DNA of 64,000 bases from assembly GCF_026642255.1 (NCBI RefSeq), contig NZ_CP113264.1:5952001-6016000 (forward strand), in the 5' to 3' direction. The translations under genes and the position numbers were made by a program. Below, one piece after another: positions 25,540-34,315 of the stretch (the first letter of the stretch is position 1; each line of letters begins with the position of its first letter). The DNA comes from Streptomonospora nanhaiensis (GTDB lineage: Bacteria > Actinomycetota > Actinomycetes > Streptosporangiales > Streptosporangiaceae). The notes beneath the pieces were generated by a model. That model did not search any database. It was given only the letters and a program-made list of their open reading frames with translations, and was not told the DNA's origin.

Positions 25540-27163
25540 ACCGCACCGGCTCTCCCCCGCCGACCGTGACCGGGTGCTGTCGCGGGCCGGGAGCGGGCAC
25601 TTCGACGTGGTCGTGGTCGGCGGCGGCATCACCGGGTCGGGGTGCGCGCTCGACGCCGCGGCCAGGGGCCTGTCGGTCCTGCTGGTCGAGGCCGGGGACC
25701 TGGCGGGCGGGACGTCGTCGCGCTCGGGCAAGACGGCGCACGGCGGGCTGCGCTACCTCGAACAGCTCAACTTCTCCCTGGTCGCGGAGGCCCTGCGCGA
25801 ACGGGACCTGATGATCGGCGTGACCGCCCCCCACCTGGTGGCCGCCGAGCCCTTCCTGCTCCCGACCACCCGCTGGTGGGAGCGCCCGTACTTCGGTGCG
25901 GGGGTGCTCGCCTACGACGCCATGGCGCTGGCTCGGCGGCGGGGGGCCGGGGTCCCCGCGCACCGGCACCTGTCCCGGCGCGGCACGCTCGCGCTCGCCC
26001 CGGGGCTGGACGCCTCCGTGGTCACCGGCGGCATCCGGTACCACGACGGGCGCATGGACGACGCCCGGCACACCCTGGCCGTGGCGAGGACCGCCGCCGG
26101 CCACGGCGCGCTCGTCCTCAGCCACGCCCGGGTCACGGGGATGCGCGTGGAGGGGGGCCGGGTGCGCGCGGTGGCCGTCCGCACGGCCGAGGGGGGCGAA
26201 CTGGAGGTGTCGGCGGGCTCGGTGGTCAACGCCGCCGGAGTGTGGGCCGCGGACGTCCAGGCCATGGCGGGCGAGCCGGCCTTCGCCGTGCGCCCGGCCA
26301 AGGGCGTGCACCTGCTGGTGGAGGGCGGGGCCTTCGACTCACGGACGGGGCTCATCGCGCGGGCGGAGGACTCGGTGATCATCCTGCGGCGGTGGTACGG
26401 GCGGTGGCTGCTGGGCACCACCGACACCGCGTACGAGGGCGACCGGGCCGCCCCGGGGGTGGGCGCCGAGGACGTGGACTACCTGCTGCGCAACGTCAAC
26501 CGCTACCTCGCCCGCCCGCTGACCAGGGCGGACGTGCTGGGCGCCCACGCCGGGCTGCGGCCGTTGCTCGCTTCCAGGGACACCTCGGCCACGTCGGCGC
26601 TCTCGCGCGACCACGCGGTGCTGAGCGGCCACGGCGTGGTGACGGTCGTGGGCGGCAAGTACACCACCTACCGCCTGATGGCACGGGACGCGGTGGACGC
26701 GGTCGGCCGGGTGCTGGGCCGGAGGCTGCCGCCGACCCCGACCGCGCGGATCCCGCTGGTCGGCGCCCGCGACCGGCAGGGCGCCGCCGGGCGGCCCGCC
26801 CCACCGGCCTCCGGGCACGGGGTCGCGGAGCACCACGTACGGCGCATGCTCCTGCGGTACGGCGACGAGACGCCGCGGGTGCTGGAGACCGTGCGGCGCG
26901 ACCCGGCCCTGGGGGCGACCGTGGCGGGCTACCTGGCGGCGGAACTCCGGTACGCGGTGACCCACGAGGGGGCCCGGACCCTGGAGGACGTGCTCGCCCG
27001 GCGCACCCGGGTGGCGCTCGAAGCGCCCGACGGAGGCGCGGCCCTGGCGCCCAGGGCGGCGGCGCTGGTGGCGCCGCCGCTGGGGTGGGACGACGCGGAC
27101 GTGGAACGGGAGGTGGCCGCGTACCGGGCCGCCGTCGTCCGCGACCGCGCCGCGCTGGGATGA
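25529..27163 (+). CDS. GlpD/EryB-like FAD-dependent polyol-phosphate dehydrogenase
   Basis: 544 residues. FAD-binding Rossmann motif FDVVVVGGGITGSGCALDAAARG near residue 20, the GGTSSRSGKTAHGGLRYLEQL loop typical of glycerol-3-phosphate dehydrogenases, a second GG motif VVTVVGGKYTTYRLMARDAVDA and a C-terminal helical cap. The usual length of GlpD is 500-570. Start GTG 25529 is chosen because GGAGG (25518-25522) lies 6 bases upstream; GTG 25508 has none. It oxidises glycerol-3-phosphate or a tetritol phosphate and passes electrons to quinone. Last gene of the plus operon. Confidence 0.92.
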   Translation: MDSEPHRLSPADRDRVLSRAGSGHFDVVVVGGGITGSGCALDAAARGLSVLLVEAGDLAGGTSSRSGKTAHGGLRYLEQLNFSLVAEALRERDLMIGVTAPHLVAAEPFLLPTTRWWERPYFGAGVLAYDAMALARRRGAGVPAHRHLSRRGTLALAPGLDASVVTGGIRYHDGRMDDARHTLAVARTAAGHGALVLSHARVTGMRVEGGRVRAVAVRTAEGGELEVSAGSVVNAAGVWAADVQAMAGEPAFAVRPAKGVHLLVEGGAFDSRTGLIARAEDSVIILRRWYGRWLLGTTDTAYEGDRAAPGVGAEDVDYLLRNVNRYLARPLTRADVLGAHAGLRPLLASRDTSATSALSRDHAVLSGHGVVTVVGGKYTTYRLMARDAVDAVGRVLGRRLPPTPTARIPLVGARDRQGAAGRPAPPASGHGVAEHHVRRMLLRYGDETPRVLETVRRDPALGATVAGYLAAELRYAVTHEGARTLEDVLARRTRVALEAPDGGAALAPRAAALVAPPLGWDDADVEREVAAYRAAVVRDRAALG

Positions 27164-27339
27164 CAGGGAACCGGATGCGCCTGCCCCGTCCCGGAGCCCC
27201 GGAGCCCCGGAGCCGCAGGCCGGCGGGCGTGCGCGCCGCACACGACCCCCGCGCTCCCCTCCGGCGCCGCGGACCCCGGGCCGTCCACAGGCCGTGGCCC
27301 GGGGTGGTGCGCGGAATCCCCGTGCCCTAGCTTCGAGGC

Positions 27340-27858
27340 ATGAAATTCCTGGTACGCGAACGCGTTTTCGACATCGGTGACGACTACTGGGTGACCGACG
27401 AGGACGACCGCAAGGTCTTCCTCGTCGACGGCAAGGCCCTGCGGATCCGCACGACCTTCGAGCTCAAGGACACCGACGGCAACGTCCTCACCGTCATCCG
27501 CAAGAAGCTGTTCAAGGTCCGTGACCAGATGCGCGTCGAGCGCGACGGCGACACCGTCGCCACCGTGCGCAAACGCCTGGTCAACCCCCTGCGCGACAAG
27601 CTCGTGGTGGACATGGAGGGCGCGCCGGACTGGGAGGTCACCGGCGACTTCCTCGGCAAGGAGTACGTCATCGCCGACGAGCACGGCACCGTCGCGCACG
27701 TGTCCCGCAAGTGGTTCCGCGTCAGGGACACCTACGCGGTGGACGTCAACACCCACCGGAGCGACATCGGCGGCGACGCCGCCCTCGTGATCAGCGTCGC
27801 GGTCGCCGTGGACTCCCTCACCCGGGACGACGACGAGGAGGGCGGGGAGCAGGACTGA
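27340..27858 (+). CDS. LURP-one-related (LOR) family protein
   Basis: 172 residues with the repeated short beta-strand pattern of the LURP-one/tubby-like fold, for example VFDIGDDYWVTDEDDRKVFLVDGKAL, then IRKKLFKVRDQMRVERDG, then SRKWFRVRDTYAVDV. The family is related to phospholipid scramblases, but its bacterial function is unknown. A TAGCTT -10-like hexamer at 27328-27333 lies only 6 bases before the ATG, so the mRNA is probably leaderless. The C-terminus is acidic (DDDEEGGEQD). Confidence 0.8.
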   Translation: MKFLVRERVFDIGDDYWVTDEDDRKVFLVDGKALRIRTTFELKDTDGNVLTVIRKKLFKVRDQMRVERDGDTVATVRKRLVNPLRDKLVVDMEGAPDWEVTGDFLGKEYVIADEHGTVAHVSRKWFRVRDTYAVDVNTHRSDIGGDAALVISVAVAVDSLTRDDDEEGGEQD

Positions 27859-28040
27859 GCACCGCGTCCCGCGGCGTCCGCCCCCTGCCCCGGGCCGGAC
27901 CCGCCTTCCCCGGGGTGCGGTTCGGCGCGGGCGGCGTCCGCGGGGACCGCGCCGCCGCCCGCCGGGGCGGCCCCGGAAGGGCTGCGCCGGAGCACCGCTC
28001 CGCGGACCGGGGACGGCCCCCGCTCCGGCGCCGCGTCCCG

Positions 28041-28799
28041 TCAGGCGGCCCTGCGCGCGAAGAGCGGCACGGCGACCGCCCACACACCCGCCACCCAGGC
28101 CGCCATCACGGCGCCGCCCCCGATCGCGGACAGGTCCGTCCTGTTGGGGCCGCCCCTCAGGAACATCTGCGCCCCCGCCCGGTCGGGCAGGAGGTCCGCC
28201 AGGCCGGTCAGCATCGAGAGGTAGAAGGACAGGGCCAGCACCAGACTGATCAGGAGGACCAGCGGCACCACAGTGTTGCGGAGGACGACGGTGATCCCGG
28301 CCGCCAGCAGGGCGAGGAGCACCCAGTACGCGACCGCGCCCGCCAGCGCTCCCAGGACGGGGCGGTCGAGCATGCCGGTCAGCGGGTACCCGTGCTCCCC
28401 CAGTCCGACCTGGGTGGCCGCGAAGGCCGCGGGCACGGTGGCCAGGGCGACCGCCAGTGCCGCCGCCGCGACCGCGGCGGCCTTGGCCAGCAGGAGCCGG
28501 GGGCGGTGCGGCACGGCCAGCAGGGAGGCGCGGATCTGCCCTCCCGTGTACTCGGTGCCGACCGCGAGCACGCCCAGGACCACCATGCCCGCCTGCCCGT
28601 AGGAGATCGCGTCGAAGCCGGACTGCTCCGGCACGACCTCCCCGACGAGGAGACCGGGGTTGTCCGTGAGGGCCCTCCCCACCGACCATCCCGACAGCCA
28701 CGCCAGCCCGACCGTCAGCGCGGCCGTCGCCAGGCAGGTGAACAGGACCGAGGTGAGCGTGCGGAGCTTGAACGCCTCGGCGCGCACGGTGTCGATCAT
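28041..28799 (-). CDS. ABC-2-type transporter permease
   Basis: 252 residues with six hydrophobic segments. It starts MIDTVRAEAFKLRTLTSVL, the common opening of actinobacterial ABC-2 permeases, and keeps GTEYTGGQIRASLLAVPHRPRLLLAKA, the conserved cytoplasmic loop. Start ATG overlaps the ATPase stop (ATGA). With the ATPase it forms an exporter controlled by the two-component system upstream. The exported compound is unknown. Confidence 0.9.
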   Translation of the reverse strand: MIDTVRAEAFKLRTLTSVLFTCLATAALTVGLAWLSGWSVGRALTDNPGLLVGEVVPEQSGFDAISYGQAGMVVLGVLAVGTEYTGGQIRASLLAVPHRPRLLLAKAAAVAAAALAVALATVPAAFAATQVGLGEHGYPLTGMLDRPVLGALAGAVAYWVLLALLAAGITVVLRNTVVPLVLLISLVLALSFYLSMLTGLADLLPDRAGAQMFLRGGPNRTDLSAIGGGAVMAAWVAGVWAVAVPLFARRAA

Positions 28800-29563
28800 C
28801 GTTCTCCCCCGCCCCGGGCGGCGCCGCTGCCGCCGGGCCACCGCCCGAACCCCGTGTCCGCGCCGCCGGGGCGCCCGGTGAGGGCGAAGAAGGCGTCCTC
28901 CAGGGAGGCGTGGCCCGCGGCCACCTCGTCGGGGCGGCCCTCGGCGACCAGGCGCCCGCCGTCGATCACCACCAGGTGGTCGGCGATCCTCGCGATCTCG
29001 CCCATGAAGTGGCTGGACAGGAGGACGGTGCGCCCCTCGTCGGCCAGGGCCCGCGTGAACGACCGCACCCAGCGGATGCCCTCCGGGTCGAGGCCGTTGA
29101 CGGGCTCGTCCATGACCAGCACCCCCGGGTCGCCGAGGAGGGCGGCGGCCAGGTCGAGCCGCCGTCCCATCCCCAGTGAGAAGGTGCGCACCCGGGCCCG
29201 GGCGGCCCCGCCCAGGCCGACGCCCTCCAGCACCTCCCCCACCCGGGAGGCGGGCAGGCCGTTCGCCCTGGCGATCCACCCGAGGTGGGCCCGGGCCGTC
29301 CGCGCGGGGTGCGCTCCTCCCCCGTCGAGCTGGGCGCCGACGGCGGTGGCGGGCCGGCGCAGCTCCGTGTAGGGCCTCCCGTCGATCAGGGCTGTCCCCC
29401 CGTCGGCGCGGTCGAGTCCGAGCAGCACCCGCAGGGTGGTGCTCTTTCCGGCTCCGTTGGGTCCGAGGAAGCCCGTGACCTGGCCGGGACGGGCGGTGAA
29501 GGTGAGCCCGTCCACCGCCGTCCGGGCGCCGAAGCGCCTAGTGAGTCCGCGTATCTCGATCAT
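28796..29563 (-). CDS. ABC transporter ATP-binding protein (exporter type)
   Basis: 255 residues. Walker A FLGPNGAGKSTTL, signature FSLGMGRRLDLAAALLG (degenerate, SLGMG), Walker B VLVMDEPVNGLDPEG and switch His LLSSHFMGEI. This is the antibiotic/peptide-export subfamily (BcrA/DrrA-like). ATG 29563 (MIEIRGL) is chosen; an in-frame ATG three codons upstream is possible. It lies 62 bases after the LuxR regulator on the same strand. Confidence 0.92.
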   Translation of the reverse strand: MIEIRGLTRRFGARTAVDGLTFTARPGQVTGFLGPNGAGKSTTLRVLLGLDRADGGTALIDGRPYTELRRPATAVGAQLDGGGAHPARTARAHLGWIARANGLPASRVGEVLEGVGLGGAARARVRTFSLGMGRRLDLAAALLGDPGVLVMDEPVNGLDPEGIRWVRSFTRALADEGRTVLLSSHFMGEIARIADHLVVIDGGRLVAEGRPDEVAAGHASLEDAFFALTGRPGGADTGFGRWPGGSGAARGGGER

Positions 29564-29625
29564 GGGACCCATCGTCGGGCCGGAAGGGTCCCGGGCGCGT
29601 CCGCCCTGGGAGGACAGTCCCGACG

Positions 29626-30321
29626 TCACCCCGGGAGGACGTCGCCCCCCGCGCCGGCGGCCCTGACGAGCCCGCTCTCGTAGGCGAACACCACCAGCTG
29701 GGCGCGGTCGCGGGCGCCGAGCTTGGCGAGCAGGCGGCTCACGTACGTCTTGACGGTGGCGCGGCTGAGGGTGAGGCGGTCGGCGATCTCGGCGTTGGAC
29801 AGCCCGCGCGCGATGAGGGTGACGACCTCCCTCTCGCGCGGGGCGAGCGGCGTCCGCGCCCAGGCGGCGGGCGCCGTTCCGGCCCTCTCGCGCACGACGT
29901 GGGCGATCAGGCGGCCCGTGACCTCGGGGGCGAGCAGGGACTGCCCGTCGGCGACCACGTGGACGGCGCGGAGCAGTTCCTCGGGGGCGGTGTTCTTGAG
30001 CAGGAATCCGCTGGCCCCGGCCCGCAGGGCGCCGTACACGTAGTCGTCCAGGTCGAACATGGTCAGCACGACCACCCTGGTGTGCGGGGCGGCCGCGCAG
30101 ATCTCCCGGGTGGCGGCCAGTCCGTCCATCTCGGGCATGCGGACGTCCATGAGGACGAGGTCGGGCCGGAGGCGGGCCGCCAGGTCCACCGCCTCCCGCC
30201 CGGTACGGGCCTCGCCGACCACGGTGAGCCGGGGGTCTCCGTCCATGAGCATGCGCAAGGAGCCGCGCAGGAGGTCCTGGTCGTCGGCCACCACGATCCG
30301 CACGGGTGCGGTCTCCCCCAT
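29626..30321 (-). CDS. NarL/LuxR-family response regulator
   Basis: 231 residues. Receiver domain with VVADDQDLLR, phosphoacceptor Asp in VLMDVRMPEMDG (about 57-62), Thr in VVVLTMF and Lys in GFLLKNTAPEEL. The C-terminal LuxR helix-turn-helix is LAPREREVVTLIARGLSNAEIA and onward. It is the partner of the histidine kinase upstream and the probable activator of the ABC genes downstream. Confidence 0.94.
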   Translation of the reverse strand: MGETAPVRIVVADDQDLLRGSLRMLMDGDPRLTVVGEARTGREAVDLAARLRPDLVLMDVRMPEMDGLAATREICAAAPHTRVVVLTMFDLDDYVYGALRAGASGFLLKNTAPEELLRAVHVVADGQSLLAPEVTGRLIAHVVRERAGTAPAAWARTPLAPREREVVTLIARGLSNAEIADRLTLSRATVKTYVSRLLAKLGARDRAQLVVFAYESGLVRAAGAGGDVLPG

Positions 30322-30511
30322 GAGTCCTCCGGCCGTCGTGTCGCGAACGCGGTCGGGGCCCGTGCGCGCCCCGCGGGCTCTCCGGGGCGGCGGGGCGGCG
30401 GGGACGTCCCGACCGGGGTCCGGCCCGGAGCACCGCCTCCAGTGTCCCGGACGCCGGGCGGCCTCGGAACGGCGCCGCCCCTCCGCCCCCTCCTCCGGCC
30501 CCGCCGCGCCC

Positions 30512-31744
30512 TCAGCCGCCGGGGCCGGAGGGGACGCGGGCGCGGACCCGGAAGCCGCCGCCGGGCAGCGGGCCGGCCGTGAAAGTTCCGCCGTGGACCG
30601 CCACGCGCTCGCGCATGCCGACCATGCCGACGCCCCCTCCCGGTGAGCCGACGCGTCCCCGGGCCGGGCCGGTGTCGGTCACCTCGGCCTCCACGGCGTC
30701 CCCTTCCCCGGTGACGACCACCGAGCAGGAGCCGCCGGGAGCGTGCCTGATGACGTTCGTGACCGCTTCCCGGACGATCCTGTACACGCTGACGGCCACG
30801 GCGGGCGGTACCCCCTCCACGCCCGAGACCTCCAGCCGGCAGTCGATCCCGGTGCGGCGGGCCGTGTCCGCCAGGGCGGCCAGCCCGTCCAGCCCCGGTT
30901 GCGGCTCCAGCGGTGCGTCGGCGTCGGCGCGCAGTGCGCCCAGGACCCGGCGGAGTTCGTTCGACGCCTCCCGGCCGGCCTCCTCGATGTCGGCCAGGGC
31001 CGACCGCAGCTCCTCGGCGTCCCCGCCCGCGTACCGGGCCACCCCCGCGCGCATGCCGATGGCGCCCAGGGTGTGGGAGACGACGTCGTGCACCTCCCTG
31101 GCCACCCGCAGCCTCTCCCGGGTGCGGGCCTCGCGTTCGACGGCCGCCACCGCGCGCTCCTCCTGCTCGCGGAGCTCCCGGACGGAGCGTCCCAGCAACC
31201 ACGAGAGCGCGAGGAGGACCGCTCCGACGACGAGGGCCCGGACGGGCTCCTCCAGCGGCACCGGGTCCACTCCCGCGGCCACCAGCACGAGGAGCGCACC
31301 CAGGAGGTAGGCCCAGTGCCGGGGCCGGAAGGAGCCGTGCCGCGAGGTCAGCGCCAGCGGGTACAGCGTCCACGCGGCCGCGGTGAACGGCTCCGCGGTC
31401 CATCCGGCGGCCAGGGCGGCGAGCGTGGCGGCGAGCACCGTGCAGAAGGACGCCGCGGGCAGCCGCCAGCGCAGCAGGATCCCGGCCGTGATCAGGGCGG
31501 ACAGGGCGAGGCGGGCCCAGGGGAGCGGGTCGTCGGCGCCCAGGTCGCGGGGGTCGGGCAGTCCGCCGGCGAGGGCCAGGTGGACCAGCGAGGCCGCGGC
31601 GTCGGCCGCGAACCTCCGGGGGGTGGGGCCTCCCTCCGCCCGGAGGGCGGGCCAGGGCCGCCGGGGGGCCGGGGGCACGGGGGCGTCGGGCGCGGTGAGG
31701 GGGGCGGCCGGACCGGCCGGGGGGACGTCAGTCGCTGAGGACAC
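30512..31744 (-). CDS. Two-component sensor histidine kinase (HisKA_3)
   Basis: 410 residues. A Pro/Ala-rich N-terminus is followed by about five membrane segments (about 50-190). The dimerisation helix carries the phospho-His in RVAREVHDVVSHTLGAIGMRAG, and the ATPase domain has VYRIVREAVTNVIRHAPGG and GVGMVGMRERV. Start GTG 31744 has GGAG 8 bases upstream and overlaps the EF-G domain IV-like gene by 17 bases, so both are translated from one mRNA. The short loops between helices suggest it senses something in the membrane. Confidence 0.93.
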   Translation of the reverse strand: MSSATDVPPAGPAAPLTAPDAPVPPAPRRPWPALRAEGGPTPRRFAADAAASLVHLALAGGLPDPRDLGADDPLPWARLALSALITAGILLRWRLPAASFCTVLAATLAALAAGWTAEPFTAAAWTLYPLALTSRHGSFRPRHWAYLLGALLVLVAAGVDPVPLEEPVRALVVGAVLLALSWLLGRSVRELREQEERAVAAVEREARTRERLRVAREVHDVVSHTLGAIGMRAGVARYAGGDAEELRSALADIEEAGREASNELRRVLGALRADADAPLEPQPGLDGLAALADTARRTGIDCRLEVSGVEGVPPAVAVSVYRIVREAVTNVIRHAPGGSCSVVVTGEGDAVEAEVTDTGPARGRVGSPGGGVGMVGMRERVAVHGGTFTAGPLPGGGFRVRARVPSGPGG

Positions 31745-32195
31745 CGAGCATGCTCCGCTCCCAGGGGAGGTAGGGCTGTCTGCTGCTGCGCAGCACCGGA
31801 CGCGGATCCCGGTCCTCGGACACGCAGCGGGAGATCTCCAGGGCCGCGAGCTCCCCGGTCATCCGGAAGGCCCGGGGCGTGGAGTCCTCCCGGTGCCAGC
31901 GGGCGTCGACCAGGCGCACCAGGGCGACGATACCCGGTCGGGCGCCGTCCCCGGCGTGCCATGCCAGCCGCAGGCCCTGGGCGAAGGCCGCAGCCAGCTC
32001 CTCGGGGAGTCGCTCCCCCCGGGGTCCGACGGGCTGGACCGCGTTGACGAACTCGAAGCCGTCGGGGTGCCCGGCGGGCAGGGGCTCCGCCTCGGCCCAC
32101 GCCGCGGCGAAGTGGCCGCCGCAGCTCTGGAGGACGTTGCGGACATAGATCCCGTGGACGGGGCGGGGCAGTGACGTGCGGTTCGGGAAGGGCAT
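31728..32195 (-). CDS. Stand-alone EF-G domain IV-like protein
   Basis: 155 residues. It aligns along most of its length with domain IV of the EF-G-like protein encoded at 54224 in this same window. RNVLQSCGGH (19-28) corresponds to RNVKQSGGHG, then AEPLP to VEPLA, GFEFVNAV (46-53) to GLEFVDET, and VRLVDARWHREDS (93-105) to VTLYDGKAHPVDS. AFRMTGELAALE (109-120) corresponds to AFQKAGRLALRD. No GTPase domain or other EF-G domain is present. Start ATG 32195 has AGGAG 6 bases upstream. In EF-G this domain enters the ribosomal A site, so a ribosome-related role is possible but unproven. It overlaps the histidine kinase gene by 17 bases. Confidence 0.72.
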   Translation of the reverse strand: MPFPNRTSLPRPVHGIYVRNVLQSCGGHFAAAWAEAEPLPAGHPDGFEFVNAVQPVGPRGERLPEELAAAFAQGLRLAWHAGDGARPGIVALVRLVDARWHREDSTPRAFRMTGELAALEISRCVSEDRDPRPVLRSSRQPYLPWERSMLGVLSD

Positions 32196-32435
32196 CGGCC
32201 TCTCCTTCCTGCGTGTGTGCGGCGGTTCAGGAGTCCTTCCCGGTCTTCGCCCCGAAGATGCCCATGTGTTGTCGATCGGTTGTCCGGGCCGGGCCGTCCG
32301 GACGCCGGCCGCGTCCTGCCCGCCCGCCGACGCGTGGAGGGGGAACAGGGTGGCTGGCTGTAGTGCCGGGCACCTCCGGAATGCCCCAGACTGATCGTTG
32401 CCGAGGGGTTGCGACGTGAACGGGGAGTAACGAGG

Positions 32436-33656
32436 ATGAACGAGGTCTGGGCTCGGGCGTTGCGGGCGGGCGGCTACCTCCTGGTGGCCTTCGCCTCCGG
32501 CCTGGCCGTGCTGGTGGCTCTGCCGCTGACCCTGGCCGTGGTGCTCACCGTGCCGATCGGCGGCCTCGGGTTCGTGCTGCTGCCGCCCTGGCTGGGCGTC
32601 GTGGGGAGGTTCGCCGCGTGGCACCAGGGGCGGGCCTCGGACCTGCTCCGGGTCCCGGTGCCGGAGCTCCCGGGCTCCGGGACCCCCGGTTTCCGCGCGC
32701 TGTGGCGCGAACCGTCCACCCGCAGGGTGCTGCTGTGGATGCCCGTGTTCACGGCGGTGAGCATGCTCGCCGGCCTCCTGGGCGTGGCCGCGGTCTCCCT
32801 GCCCGTCACCTCGGTGCAGTTCCCGTTCTGGTGGGCGCTCCCGGAGGGCATGGAGTTCCAGTTCCTCGGGATCCCGGCCGACGGCTGGGGTTCGGCCCTG
32901 CTCCTCATGGCCGCGCAGCTGGTGCTCGGGGTCGTCCTGCTCCGGTGGGCCGTGGTCCCGGCGGCCAAGGCGCACGCCCGCCTCAACCTGCGGCTGCTCG
33001 CCCCCACCGAGGCCGAGCTGCTGGCCGCCCGGGTGGACGAGCTGAGCCGGACCCGCGCCGAGGTGGTGGACGCCCACGGTGCGGAGCTGCGCAGGATCGA
33101 GCGCGACCTGCACGACGGCACCCAGGCGCGGCTCGTCTCGATCGCGATGCAGCTGGGCGTGGCCCGCGAGGCCCTCGCCGAGGACCCGCGGCTCGCCGCA
33201 CTGCTGAAGAACGCCCACGAGGGCGCCGAAGAGGCGATGACGGAGCTGCGCGAGGTGATCCGCGGCATCTATCCGCCCATCCTCGCCGACCGGGGGCTGG
33301 CCGGGGCGCTGAGCGCGCTGGTCGCCCGCACCACGGTCACCACCCGGCTGGACGTGGGCGACCTGGGCACGCTGCCGGTGGCGGCGGAGACCGCCGCGTA
33401 CTTCGTGGTCACCGAGGCGGTCACCAACGCGGTGCGGCACGGCGCCGCCGAGGAGATCGTCGTGCGCCTGGACCGTGTCGGCGGCGTCCTGCGCGTGTCG
33501 GTGCGCGACGACGGCGCGGGCGGGGTGGACGAGTCCCGCGGCACCGGGGTGACCGGCATCCGGCGCCGGGTGGCCGCCCTGGACGGTACCGTGCGCGTGG
33601 AGAGCCCGGTGGGCGGGCCGACCGTGGTCGAGGTGGAGCTGCCGTGCGGATCGTGA
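32436..33656 (+). CDS. Two-component sensor histidine kinase with sensor membrane domain
   Basis: 406 residues. Four hydrophobic segments form an N-terminal sensor (about 10-55 and 98-180). The His-box is LRRIERDLHDGTQARLVSIAMQLG (HisKA_3), and the ATPase domain shows YFVVTEAVTNAVRHGAAEEI and GTGVTGIRRRVAAL. ATG 32436 is chosen, with GGGAG about 9 bases upstream; an earlier in-frame start at 32409 would add nine codons. The stop overlaps the regulator start by 13 bases. Confidence 0.92.
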   Translation: MNEVWARALRAGGYLLVAFASGLAVLVALPLTLAVVLTVPIGGLGFVLLPPWLGVVGRFAAWHQGRASDLLRVPVPELPGSGTPGFRALWREPSTRRVLLWMPVFTAVSMLAGLLGVAAVSLPVTSVQFPFWWALPEGMEFQFLGIPADGWGSALLLMAAQLVLGVVLLRWAVVPAAKAHARLNLRLLAPTEAELLAARVDELSRTRAEVVDAHGAELRRIERDLHDGTQARLVSIAMQLGVAREALAEDPRLAALLKNAHEGAEEAMTELREVIRGIYPPILADRGLAGALSALVARTTVTTRLDVGDLGTLPVAAETAAYFVVTEAVTNAVRHGAAEEIVVRLDRVGGVLRVSVRDDGAGGVDESRGTGVTGIRRRVAALDGTVRVESPVGGPTVVEVELPCGS

Positions 33657-34288
33657 TAGCCGAGGACAACGTGCTGCTGTCCGCGGGCCTGGAACTGCTG
33701 CTGTCCACGCGCGGGTTCGAGGTGGTGGAAATCGCCGTGGACGCGCCGGCCTTCGCCGACGCCGTGGATCGGCACGGGCCCGACCTGGCGATCGTCGACG
33801 TGCGGCTGCCGCCGAACTTCCGGGACGAGGGCATCCACGCGGCGATCGCGGCCCGGCGGCGCCACGAGGCGCTGCCGGTGCTGGTGCTGTCGCAGTACGT
33901 GGAGCGCGACTACGCCGGTGAACTGCTGGCCGACGGCCGGGGCGGGGTGGGCTACCTGCTCAAGGACCGGGTGGGCCGGGTGAGCGAGTTCGTGGACGCC
34001 CTGCACCGGGTCGCGGAGGGGGGCACGGTGATGGATCCGGCCGTGGTCCAGCAGCTCCTGGCACGGCGGTCCCGGGATCCCCTGGAGACCCTCACCCGGC
34101 GCGAGAGCGAGGTGCTGGGGCTGATGGCGGAGGGCCTGGGCAACGGGGAGATCGCCGAGCGGATCGTCGTGACCGAGAACGCGGTGCACAAGCACGTCGG
34201 CAACATCTTCGCGAAGCTGGGACTGTCGCCGTCCGACAGCGGGCACCGCCGGGTGCGCGCGGTGCTCGCCTACCTCGACGGCAGGTGA
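33644..34288 (+). CDS. LuxR-family response regulator
   Basis: 214 residues from GTG 33644. Receiver with VIAEDNVLL, Asp in LAIVDVRLPPNF, Ser in VLVLSQYV and Lys in GYLLKDRVGRV. The LuxR output domain reads LTRRESEVLGLMAEGLGNGEI, then AERIVVTENAVHKHVGNIF. It is translationally coupled to the kinase. Confidence 0.93.
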   Translation: MRIVIAEDNVLLSAGLELLLSTRGFEVVEIAVDAPAFADAVDRHGPDLAIVDVRLPPNFRDEGIHAAIAARRRHEALPVLVLSQYVERDYAGELLADGRGGVGYLLKDRVGRVSEFVDALHRVAEGGTVMDPAVVQQLLARRSRDPLETLTRRESEVLGLMAEGLGNGEIAERIVVTENAVHKHVGNIFAKLGLSPSDSGHRRVRAVLAYLDGR

Positions 34289-34315
34289 GGGCCGCGCGCC
34301 CGGCGGGTCCGCGCC

